The notes beneath the pieces are model-generated. The model did no database searches and was not told the origin of the DNA. It saw only the letters and a program-made list of their open reading frames with translations. Shown here piece by piece: positions 43,211-51,019 of a DNA stretch of 64,000 bases. The stretch lies in the NCBI GenBank assembly GCA_046290575.1, contig JBKAGX010000006.1, forward strand, positions 62,001 through 126,000, written 5' to 3'. This DNA is from JANQQJ01 sp046290575. GTDB lineage: Bacteria > Pseudomonadota > Alphaproteobacteria > SMXS01. The position numbers and the translations under genes are program-made. Numbering within the stretch: the first letter of the stretch is position 1; each line of letters begins with the position of its first letter.

Positions 43211-44542
43211 ATGACACCGGATACCACCAACCCTGTTTCGGACAGTGAATTCGCGTTGATGATGGACGCTCTTGAGAGCGTGCGCCACCCCACACATCTG
43301 GCTTTGGCCGTATCGGGCGGGCCGGACAGTATGGCCCTGTTGCTGCTGACAGCGCGCTGGGCGGACGGGCACGGCGTCGCGCTGACGGCGTTGACCGTGG
43401 ATCACGGGCTGCGTCCTGAATCAGCAGCCGAAGCCAGCCAGGTGGCCAAATGGTGCGCGGCGCGCGGTGTGGCGCACAAGGTTCTGGTCTGGGAAGGGCA
43501 AAAGCCCGCTGCAAACGTCCAGGCTCTGGCCCGCCAGGCGCGTTATGGCCTCATGGAAGCGTGGTGCAGCACTCATCAGGTCCCTGTTTTGTTATTGGCC
43601 CACCATCTGGAGGATCAGGCAGAAACTCTTCTGCTGCGGCTGGGCAGGGGCAGTGGCGTCTATGGCCTGTCTGGCATGGCAACTGAAACCGCGTCACGCT
43701 TTCCCGGCGCACCGGTCCGTGTCCGGCCCCTGCTAGCGCTGCCGAGGGCGCGTCTTAAGGCAACGTTGGGGGCCGCCCGCCAGGACTGGATCGACGACCC
43801 GTCCAATCGCAACCTTGCGTCGGCGCGTGTCCGGACCCGGCAGCTCTGGCAGCATCTCGAGACAATCGGTATTACGCCCGCACGCGTCGCCCGGACGGCA
43901 GCTAATCTGGGTCGCGCGCGCGATGCGATCGATCAAGCCGCTGCCGATCTGATCGCCAGGGCCGGTCGTCTGGAGTCCGCAGGGTATGCCGTAATACGGC
44001 CCGGCGTGCTGACAGACGCGCATGACGAAGTCGCATTGCGGGCGCTATCACGTCTGCTTGCGGCCGTTGGTGGACAGCATTACGGGCCGCGGCTGGAGCG
44101 ACTGGAACGTCTGTTGAGTCGCATTGCGGACGGGTCTTTGGGCAATGGGTTAACGCTCTGCGGGTGCCGCGTCCTTCCCGCCGAAGACCGTAAGGAACTG
44201 TTGATCGTTCGTGAAGCCCGATCGATGGAAGGGCCGCTCCCACTCGGCGAAGGGATGCAGGTCTGGGATGGACGGTTCCTGATTGAAGGGGCCTGGCCTG
44301 GTGCCGGGCACATTGACCGTTTAGGACGGTCCGGCCTCGCTGCGGTCCGGGCCGCCTGTTCGAAAGAGGATTATCAACGCATTCCGGCGACGGCACGCCC
44401 CGTCTTGCCCGCGCTCTATGATTCCGCAGGACTGTTGGCTGTACCCGCCTTCGATTTCCATCGCCAGGGGGCCGAAGTGCCGGCGATTCGGGTGAAGTGG
44501 CTTGGCTATCATGCACTGTCTGCAAGCCAACCTATTGCATGA
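43211..44542 (+). CDS. tilS: tRNA(Ile)-lysidine synthase
   Basis: This 443-residue enzyme modifies C34 of the CAU-anticodon tRNA-Ile to lysidine. The N-terminal PP-loop LAVSGGPDSMALLLL (about 32-46), LTVDHGLRPESAAEA, LLAHHLEDQAETLLLRLGRG, and C-terminal TilS domains are present. It sits between cpoB and ftsH, the standard alphaproteobacterial location. Confidence 0.94.
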   Translation: MTPDTTNPVSDSEFALMMDALESVRHPTHLALAVSGGPDSMALLLLTARWADGHGVALTALTVDHGLRPESAAEASQVAKWCAARGVAHKVLVWEGQKPAANVQALARQARYGLMEAWCSTHQVPVLLLAHHLEDQAETLLLRLGRGSGVYGLSGMATETASRFPGAPVRVRPLLALPRARLKATLGAARQDWIDDPSNRNLASARVRTRQLWQHLETIGITPARVARTAANLGRARDAIDQAAADLIARAGRLESAGYAVIRPGVLTDAHDEVALRALSRLLAAVGGQHYGPRLERLERLLSRIADGSLGNGLTLCGCRVLPAEDRKELLIVREARSMEGPLPLGEGMQVWDGRFLIEGAWPGAGHIDRLGRSGLAAVRAACSKEDYQRIPATARPVLPALYDSAGLLAVPAFDFHRQGAEVPAIRVKWLGYHALSASQPIA

Positions 44543-44622
44543 GTCTGCTTGTCTGAGCCGTTGGATCGCCTATCTTGGAGAAGAGGCCGGGCGTTCCGGC
44601 CAAAAAACAGATTGGATCGCCT

Positions 44623-46548
44623 GTGAACAATATCGGTCGAAATCTCGTCATCTGGGCCCTGGTGCTGATGATTCTGGTTGTGCTGTTCAACCAGTTCCAG
44701 GGGGCCAACCCGAGTGGCAACGTTATCGCACGGGACTTCACCACGTTCCTGGATGATGTCGATCAAGGCCAAGTGAAAAGCGTGGAAATCCGCGGCGATC
44801 AAATCTCTGGTGTCTATAGCGACGACACGCCCTTCACGACGGTGTGGCAGGCGGGAACATATCCAAGCCTGGTCAGCGAATTGCGCGAACAGGGCATCAG
44901 TGTCCGCTTCGATCAGCAGGAAACCAGCACGTTCTGGCTGATTCTCAGCAATTGGTTCCCGATGCTGCTGCTGATCGCCGTCTGGATTTTCATCATGCGT
45001 CAGATGCAATCCGGCAGCGGCAAGGCCATGGGCTTTGGCAAGTCGAAGGCCAAGTTGCTTAACGAACGCACCGACCGGGTGACATTTGATGATGTTGCCG
45101 GTGTCGAAGAAGCCAAGGAAGAAGTGCAGGAGATTGTCGAATTCCTGCGTGATCCAGGTAAATTCCAGCGTCTGGGCGGCAAGATTCCGCGCGGCGCGCT
45201 GCTTGTGGGCCCCCCGGGCACCGGCAAGACCTTGCTGGCCCGCGCGATTGCGGGTGAAGCCAATGTGCCGTTCTTCACGATTTCCGGGTCCGACTTCGTC
45301 GAAATGTTTGTAGGCGTTGGCGCCAGCCGCGTGCGCGACATGTTTGAGCAGGCAAAAAAGAACGCACCCTGCATTGTTTTCATCGACGAGATCGATGCCG
45401 TTGGCCGGCACCGCGGCGCGGGCCTGGGCGGCGGCAATGATGAGCGTGAGCAAACGCTGAACCAGCTGCTGGTCGAGATGGACGGCTTTGAAGAAAACGA
45501 AGGCGTCATCATCATCGCAGCCACCAACCGCCCTGACGTGCTGGATCCGGCGCTGCTGCGCCCGGGCCGGTTCGACCGGCAGGTCGTGGTGCCCAACCCT
45601 GATGTGATTGGCCGCGAACGTATCCTCAAGGTCCATATGCGCCGGGTGCCGCTGGCGCCGGATGTGCAGGCCAAGATCATTGCACGCGGCACGCCTGGTT
45701 TCTCAGGCGCCGATTTGGCCAATCTGGTCAATGAGGCAGCGCTCCTTGCGGCTCGAAAATCTAAGAAGGTCGTCTCCATGGCCGAATTCGAAGAAGCCAA
45801 GGACAAGGTGATGATGGGGCCGGAGCGCCGGTCCATGGTCATGGATGACGACGAGAAGCGCCTGACCGCCTATCACGAAGCCGGACACGCACTGGTGGGC
45901 CTGCATGTGCCCGATACCGACCCGATTCACAAAGCGACGATTATCCCGCGTGGCCGGGCCTTGGGCATGGTCATGCAGCTACCAGTGAAAGACAAGCTGT
46001 CGCAGACCCGTCAGCAGCTGCACTCACGGCTTGCGGTTTTGATGGGCGGCCGCGTCGCCGAAGAAATGATTTTCGGCTACGACTCAGTGACCTCCGGCGC
46101 CTCGTCTGATATTGCGCATGCCACCAAGATCGCCCGCGCGATGGTCACCCAGTTCGGCATGAGCGACAAACTTGGACCTCTCGCCTATGGCGAAAACGAG
46201 GAAGAGGTGTTCCTGGGCCATTCCGTGTCGCGGACGCAGAACATGTCCGGCGCGACGGTCAAGCTGATCGATGAGGAGGTGCATCGGTTTGTTGATGAGG
46301 CACACCAGGAAGCAACCCGCTTGCTGAAGGAGCATGAAGATCAGCTTCATACCCTCGCGCAAGGGCTGCTCGAATATGAGACTTTGAGCGGAGCCGATAT
46401 CGACGCGCTGCTGCGCGGCGAGGACCTTGTTCGCGACGATCCGGATATCCCTGAACCGCCGCCCAGCGGCCGGCCTCGAACGGTACCGTCAGCGGGCAAG
46501 GGCAAGCGCCCGTCTGCTGATGGCTCGCCGGAACCACAGGGCACTTGA
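44623..46548 (+). CDS. ftsH: ATP-dependent zinc metalloprotease FtsH
   Basis: This 641-residue membrane-bound protease has two N-terminal helices (NLVIWALVLMILVVLF and LILSNWFPMLLLIAVWIFIM), an AAA+ domain with Walker A GPPGTGKT and Walker B CIVFIDEIDAVG, the SRH region, and zinc motif HEAGHALVG with a downstream Asp ligand region (TSGASSDIAHATKIA). GTG at 44623 gives the typical VNNIGRNLVIWALV opening. RpoH is a classical FtsH substrate; its gene is also in this window. Confidence 0.96.
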   Translation: MNNIGRNLVIWALVLMILVVLFNQFQGANPSGNVIARDFTTFLDDVDQGQVKSVEIRGDQISGVYSDDTPFTTVWQAGTYPSLVSELREQGISVRFDQQETSTFWLILSNWFPMLLLIAVWIFIMRQMQSGSGKAMGFGKSKAKLLNERTDRVTFDDVAGVEEAKEEVQEIVEFLRDPGKFQRLGGKIPRGALLVGPPGTGKTLLARAIAGEANVPFFTISGSDFVEMFVGVGASRVRDMFEQAKKNAPCIVFIDEIDAVGRHRGAGLGGGNDEREQTLNQLLVEMDGFEENEGVIIIAATNRPDVLDPALLRPGRFDRQVVVPNPDVIGRERILKVHMRRVPLAPDVQAKIIARGTPGFSGADLANLVNEAALLAARKSKKVVSMAEFEEAKDKVMMGPERRSMVMDDDEKRLTAYHEAGHALVGLHVPDTDPIHKATIIPRGRALGMVMQLPVKDKLSQTRQQLHSRLAVLMGGRVAEEMIFGYDSVTSGASSDIAHATKIARAMVTQFGMSDKLGPLAYGENEEEVFLGHSVSRTQNMSGATVKLIDEEVHRFVDEAHQEATRLLKEHEDQLHTLAQGLLEYETLSGADIDALLRGEDLVRDDPDIPEPPPSGRPRTVPSAGKGKRPSADGSPEPQGT

Positions 46549-46564
46549 GACCTGCTCATAGAGA

Positions 46565-47371
46565 TTAGGCCGATTCCGTCAACGCGGCTCTGACGGTTAG
46601 AGCATCCCGAAGCGCTGCCACATCATGGGTGCGGATGTAATCCGCACCTTCGTCTGCCGCGAACATTTCGGCTGCGAGGCTGGCCGCTCCCGCGTCACGG
46701 GCTTGTTTGCCGCTCAGCCGTTGCAGGAACGATTTCCGGGACACACAGACCATCATCGGCAGACCTAGTCGGGATTTTATGTCGCGGAGTCCGCGCAACG
46801 CGGTCAGGGAGGTCTCCGGATTGGTTCCCAGAAAAAACCCCATGCCGGGATCGACGATGATTTTTTCTCTGTCGACTCCCGCTTCGATGAGTGCCGAGCA
46901 ACGCTGTTCCAAGAACGCTGTGATCGTATCGACGATAGCCTCCGGGTCAGTATCCACATAGCCGGCCCGCTCGCCACTGACAACGGAATGCATCAGAACC
47001 AGGCTGCATCCCGATACTGCGAGGTCCCGGTACGTACCCGGATCCGGAAACCCCTGAATATCGTTGATGAAGGCAGCGCGCTGTTCGATGGCAAACCGTT
47101 GAACGGCGGGCCTTGCGGCATCCACTGAAACCGGAACGCCGGTGTCGCCAAGCGCGGCCAGAACAGGCGCTAACCTGGCGATCTGGACCTCGTCCGCCAC
47201 GGCTTTGGACTCCGGGTGGCTCGATGCCGGGCCCAGCTCGATGATATCGGCGCCATCGGCGATCAGCTGGTTTGCATGCGTGATTGCCGCATCGGCAGCC
47301 AGATATGCCCCGCCATCCGAGAAGGAGTCTTCCGTGATGTTAACGATCCCGACGATCTTTGGTATGGGCAT
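46565..47371 (-). CDS. folP: dihydropteroate synthase of the Sul1/Sul2-like type, inverted between ftsH and glmM
   Basis: This 268-residue enzyme joins p-aminobenzoate to DHPPP in folate synthesis. It shows VGIVNITEDSFSDGG, IIELGPASSHPESKAV, FINDIQGFPDPGTYRDL, IIVDPGMGFFLGTNPETSL and VSRKSFLQRLSG. Ordinary FolP has DIGGESTRPG and DPGFGFGK at two of these places. The forms seen here (GPASSHP, DIQGFPDP, DPGMGFFL, PETSL) are those of the mobile sulfonamide-resistance enzymes Sul1/Sul2 (compared from memory). ATG at 47371 is used; the frame runs upstream antisense to glmM but is not real. Its usual neighbours read the other way. Confidence 0.9.
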   Translation of the reverse strand: MPIPKIVGIVNITEDSFSDGGAYLAADAAITHANQLIADGADIIELGPASSHPESKAVADEVQIARLAPVLAALGDTGVPVSVDAARPAVQRFAIEQRAAFINDIQGFPDPGTYRDLAVSGCSLVLMHSVVSGERAGYVDTDPEAIVDTITAFLEQRCSALIEAGVDREKIIVDPGMGFFLGTNPETSLTALRGLRDIKSRLGLPMMVCVSRKSFLQRLSGKQARDAGAASLAAEMFAADEGADYIRTHDVAALRDALTVRAALTESA

Positions 47372-47482
47372 GGCGTCCAGTCCATCGTGATTCTGCCGGA
47401 ATTGCGGCGTAAGAAGAGTGTGTGCATGATGCACCCAGTCGATGTAAACCCGTCCTCTGATTGGATTGGCCGACAGGAACAG

Positions 47483-48832
47483 ATGACAGCACGACGCTAT
47501 TTTGGCACGGACGGCATTCGCGGCAGGGCGAACGAAGCGCCCATAACGCCTGATGTTGCGCTGCGCGTGGGGATGGCCGCGGGTGCCCAGTTTCGGCGCG
47601 GCGACCACCGCCATCAGGTGGTCATCGGCAAGGACACGCGGCTGTCCGGCTATATGCTTGAATCCGCGATGACGGCGGGCTTTGCCTCTGTGGGGATGGA
47701 CGTATTTCTGGTCGGGCCGATGCCGACGCCTGCCGTTGCGATGCTGACCAGATCGCTGCGCTGCGATATCGGCGTGATGATTTCTGCCTCGCACAACGCC
47801 TATTCGGATAACGGCATAAAACTTTTCGGCCCTGATGGTTTCAAGCTTTCGGATGAAATTGAAGCCGAAATCGAGGCTCGGCTTGACGCTGATCTGGGGG
47901 TTGAGCTGGCGGCGTCTGCCGACATTGGCCGTGTCCGTCGCATCGATGACGGTCAACAGGGGCGATACATCGAATTCGCCAAGGGCACGTTTCCAGACGG
48001 GCTGACGCTGGATGGCGTCAAGGTGGTTGTCGATTGCGCGCATGGCGCTGCCTACAAAGTTGCGCCGACGGTGTTGTGGGAGTTGGGTGCCGAAGTCATC
48101 CGCGTCGGCGTCGAACCCGATGGTTTCAACATCAATCAGGGGTGCGGCTCGACCGATACGGCACTGATGCAGCAGACCGTGCGCGACACCGGTGCGCATC
48201 TGGGCATCGCGCTGGACGGTGATGCCGACCGGATGCTGCTGGCGGATGAAACCGGCGCGCTGGTCGATGGCGACCAGTTGATGGGCCTGATCGCGGGGTA
48301 CTGGCAGCGCACCGGTCAGCTGACAGGGGGCGGAATTGTCACCACCGTCATGTCCAATCTGGGACTGGAACGGCATCTGGAAGGACAACGCCTTTCGATG
48401 GTGCGCACCCAGGTGGGCGACCGCTATGTGGTCGAGCATATGCGCGAACACGGCTTTAACCTGGGTGGCGAACAATCTGGCCATCTGGTGATGACCGACC
48501 ACGCGACCACGGGAGACGGGCTGATCGCGGCGCTGCAGGTCCTCGCGGTGATCGTTGAAGATGGCCGCCCGGCCAGTGAGGTCTGCCGGATTTTCGAGCC
48601 GCTGCCTCAGGTGCTCAAGAACGTTACCTTTAACGGTGGGTCGCCCTTGGAAGATGCCTCCGTCAAATCGGCCATTGCCACCGGAGAGGATCGGTTGGAT
48701 GGCACGGGCCGTGTATTGATCCGCAAGTCAGGGACCGAACCGAAAATCCGCGTCATGGCCGAGGGTGAGGACAGCGCGTTGGTTGAAGCCGTGGTCGACG
48801 ATATCGTCGGGGCGATTGCGGCGGTCTCGTGA
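47483..48832 (+). CDS. glmM: phosphoglucosamine mutase
   Basis: This 449-residue enzyme converts glucosamine 6-phosphate to glucosamine 1-phosphate for cell-wall and LPS synthesis. It shows RRYFGTDGIRGRANEAPITP, the phosphoserine loop ISASHNAYSDNGIKLF, metal motif LDGDADRMLL, GGEQSGHLVM and the C-terminal IRKSGTEPKIRVM. ATG at 47483 follows AGGAAC. It diverges from folP across 111 bases that must hold the folP promoter. Confidence 0.96.
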   Translation: MTARRYFGTDGIRGRANEAPITPDVALRVGMAAGAQFRRGDHRHQVVIGKDTRLSGYMLESAMTAGFASVGMDVFLVGPMPTPAVAMLTRSLRCDIGVMISASHNAYSDNGIKLFGPDGFKLSDEIEAEIEARLDADLGVELAASADIGRVRRIDDGQQGRYIEFAKGTFPDGLTLDGVKVVVDCAHGAAYKVAPTVLWELGAEVIRVGVEPDGFNINQGCGSTDTALMQQTVRDTGAHLGIALDGDADRMLLADETGALVDGDQLMGLIAGYWQRTGQLTGGGIVTTVMSNLGLERHLEGQRLSMVRTQVGDRYVVEHMREHGFNLGGEQSGHLVMTDHATTGDGLIAALQVLAVIVEDGRPASEVCRIFEPLPQVLKNVTFNGGSPLEDASVKSAIATGEDRLDGTGRVLIRKSGTEPKIRVMAEGEDSALVEAVVDDIVGAIAAVS

Positions 48833-49620
48833 ACGGGCGGGTTCTTATTGTTGCCGGATCTGATTCCGGCGGCGGGGCCGGCATTCAAGCCGACATCAAG
48901 ACGGTGACGGCCTTGGGTGGATATGCGGCGACCGCTATTACCGCCCTTACGGCACAGGATACGACAGGGGTCCATGGTATTCATGAAGTGCCCGTGGATT
49001 TTATCCGTCAGCAGATGCAGCTGGTGCTTGGTGATATCGGGGCTGACTGCATCAAGACAGGTATGCTGCATTCAGCCCAAGTGATCGAAGCTGTCGTGGA
49101 TGTGCTTGAGACGGACGCGCCGGACGTGCCGCTGGTCGCCGACCCGGTGATGGTGGCGAAGGGCGGGGCATCGCTTCTACAGGACCACGCGGTGGACGCT
49201 CTGCGGTCAAGCCTATTGCGCCGCGCCACGGTGTTGACCCCCAACATTCCTGAAGCGGAAGTGTTGATCGGTGGCAGTATTAAGACCGTTGGAGACATGC
49301 GCTCGGCGGCGAAGGCGCTTATGGCAATGGGCGCGCAGTCAGTGCTGCTCAAAGGGGGCCATCTGGCCGGCGATGCGTTGACGGATGTCCTGGCCACGCC
49401 CAATGGCGAGCATGTATTCGAATCGCGACGGATTGATAGCGTTCATACCCATGGCACGGGCTGTACCCTCGCCAGCGCCATCGCCGCCGGGTTGGCACAG
49501 GGCCTCCCACCTTATGATGCGGTTGCCCGGGCGCGCGATTATGTGATCGACGCCATCAAAACGGCACCGGGCCTGGGTACCGGTCATGGTCCGCTGAACC
49601 ATGCACATCCGTTTGAATAG
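48829..49620 (+). CDS. thiD: hydroxymethylpyrimidine/phosphomethylpyrimidine kinase
   Basis: This 263-residue ribokinase-fold enzyme phosphorylates HMP and HMP-P for thiamine synthesis. It shows VLIVAGSDSGGGAGIQADIK, TAQDTTGVHGIHEV, DPVMVAKGGASLL, LTPNIPEAEVLIG and the catalytic HGTGCTLASAIAAGLAQG. GTG at 48829 overlaps the glmM stop. Its partner thiE lies at 26079-26732. Confidence 0.94.
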   Translation: MNGRVLIVAGSDSGGGAGIQADIKTVTALGGYAATAITALTAQDTTGVHGIHEVPVDFIRQQMQLVLGDIGADCIKTGMLHSAQVIEAVVDVLETDAPDVPLVADPVMVAKGGASLLQDHAVDALRSSLLRRATVLTPNIPEAEVLIGGSIKTVGDMRSAAKALMAMGAQSVLLKGGHLAGDALTDVLATPNGEHVFESRRIDSVHTHGTGCTLASAIAAGLAQGLPPYDAVARARDYVIDAIKTAPGLGTGHGPLNHAHPFE

Positions 49621-49663
49621 GAAAGGACTCTCGCATTGTTCGTTCGGGCCGCGTAATCCCATG

Positions 49664-49682
49664 ACCCGCGCGGGTTTGTTTT
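49664..49682 (+). terminator. terminator after thiD
   Basis: ACCCGCGCGGGT (49664-49675) folds on itself and is followed by TTTGTTTT. It lies 44 bases after thiD and ends the ftsH/glmM/thiD transcript. Confidence 0.7.
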
Positions 49683-49729
49683 GAGACCAATGCTTCTCGA
49701 TACTGCTTTCTTGCGTGCTCGAACCGAAT

Positions 49730-49778
49730 GGCACAAAGAGTGCCCCAAGGCGGTTGGCCGACCTGAGGCACTGTGCCG
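49730..49778. repeat. paired GGCAC/GTGCC hairpins before the serC promoter
   Basis: GGCAC-AAAGA-GTGCC (49730-49744) and GGCA-CTG-TGCC (49768-49778) are two inverted repeats whose arms can also pair with each other. They lie just upstream of the -35 box of serC and could be operator sites or belong to a longer upstream RNA. Confidence 0.35.
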
Positions 49779-49806
49779 TTGACATGCCCTTGCCCACCCC
49801 TATTAT
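49779..49806 (+). promoter_or_regulatory. sigma-70 promoter of serC-serA
   Basis: TTGACA (49779-49784), a 16-base spacer and TATTAT (49801-49806) make a strong consensus-like promoter. Transcription would start near 49813. Confidence 0.7.
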
Positions 49807-49812
49807 CCGCGG

Positions 49813-49870
49813 CTTTGATGGCCCGTCCGGGCGGTAGACGACGCCTTCTCAAGCCCCCAAGGATTTCTCC
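49813..49870 (+). promoter_or_regulatory. candidate serC-type leader RNA
   Basis: The 58-base leader has a hairpin (GCCC-GTCC-GGGC, 49821-49832) and then CCTT (49844-49847), which can pair with the AAGG ribosome-binding site (49859-49862). Two hairpins with the second covering the ribosome-binding site before alphaproteobacterial serC is the plan of the published serC RNA motif. The consensus could not be checked here. Confidence 0.45.
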
Positions 49871-51019
49871 ATGAAACCCAACGAACGGCCAAATTCGCCC
49901 AATTTTTCGTCCGGCCCCTGCGCCAAGCGTCCCGGCTGGTCGCTGGATGCGCTGCAGGACGCGTGTCTGGGCCGCTCGCATCGCTCGAAAGCGGGCAAGG
50001 CCAAGCTGGCGGAGGCCATCGACAGGACCCGTGCGGTCCTTGGCATCCCTGATGATTACAAGATTGGCATTGTTCCGGCGTCGGACACCGGGGCGGTCGA
50101 GATGGCCATGTGGTCGATGCTCGGTGCCCGCGGGGTCGATATGCTGGCCTGGGAGAGCTTTGGGTCCGGTTGGGTCACCGATGTTGCCAAGCAGCTGAAG
50201 CTCGACGATGTGCGGATCATGGACGCCCCCTATGGTGAGATTGTCGACCTGGCCGCTGTCGATACCGACCGCGATGTGGTCTTCACCTGGAACGGCACGA
50301 CATCGGGTGTGCGCGTGCCGAATGGGGACTGGATCGCCGATGACCGGGCCGGCCTGACCATCTGCGATGCGACCTCTGCCGTGTTCGCCATGGACCTGCC
50401 CTGGCAGAAACTCGATGTGGTGACCTATTCCTGGCAGAAGGTAATGGGCGGCGAGGCAGCCCATGGCATGCTGATCCTGAGCCCGCGTGCTGTCGAGCGG
50501 CTGGAAAGCTATACGCCGCCCTGGCCGCTGCCGAAGATCTTTCGTCTGACCAAGGGCGGCAAGCTGATCGAGGGCGTCTTCCGTGGTGAAACCATCAATA
50601 CACCGTCGATGTTGTGCGTCGAAGATTATCTGGATGGCCTCAATTGGGCTGAGAGTCTGGGGGGACTGCCCGCGCTGATCGACCGGTCGCAGTCCAATTT
50701 GGGCGTATTGAAGGCCTGGGTGGCGCGGAGCACCTGGATCGACTTTCTGGTTTCTCATCCCGACAACATGTCCAGCACGTCCGTCTGCCTGAAAATCGTC
50801 GATCCATGGTTCGAGGCGCTTGCCGACGACGAAAAGCCTGGTATTCCCAAGAAACTGGCTGCTCTGCTCGAGGCAGAAGGCGCAGCCTATGATATCAACG
50901 GATACCGTGACGCCCCGCCGGGGCTGCGCATCTGGTGCGGTGCGACCGTCGAAGCAGCAGATGTTGAACAATTGACCCATTGGCTCGACTGGGCCTGGGG
51001 TGAGGTGAAAGCCCAATGA
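49871..51019 (+). CDS. serC: phosphoserine aminotransferase
   Basis: This 382-residue PLP enzyme makes 3-phosphoserine. It opens NFSSGPCAKRPGWSLDALQD, and SWQKVMGGEAAHGMLILSP contains the PLP lysine. This is the alphaproteobacterial-archaeal type of SerC rather than the E. coli type. AAGGA precedes the ATG, and its stop overlaps the serA ATG. Confidence 0.93.
   Translation: MKPNERPNSPNFSSGPCAKRPGWSLDALQDACLGRSHRSKAGKAKLAEAIDRTRAVLGIPDDYKIGIVPASDTGAVEMAMWSMLGARGVDMLAWESFGSGWVTDVAKQLKLDDVRIMDAPYGEIVDLAAVDTDRDVVFTWNGTTSGVRVPNGDWIADDRAGLTICDATSAVFAMDLPWQKLDVVTYSWQKVMGGEAAHGMLILSPRAVERLESYTPPWPLPKIFRLTKGGKLIEGVFRGETINTPSMLCVEDYLDGLNWAESLGGLPALIDRSQSNLGVLKAWVARSTWIDFLVSHPDNMSSTSVCLKIVDPWFEALADDEKPGIPKKLAALLEAEGAAYDINGYRDAPPGLRIWCGATVEAADVEQLTHWLDWAWGEVKAQ

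Noticed and set aside
47372..48502. 377-codon N-terminal extension of folP
   Set aside because: It is antisense to glmM and unlike any folate enzyme; the Sul/FolP fold begins at MPIPKIVGIVNI (47371).
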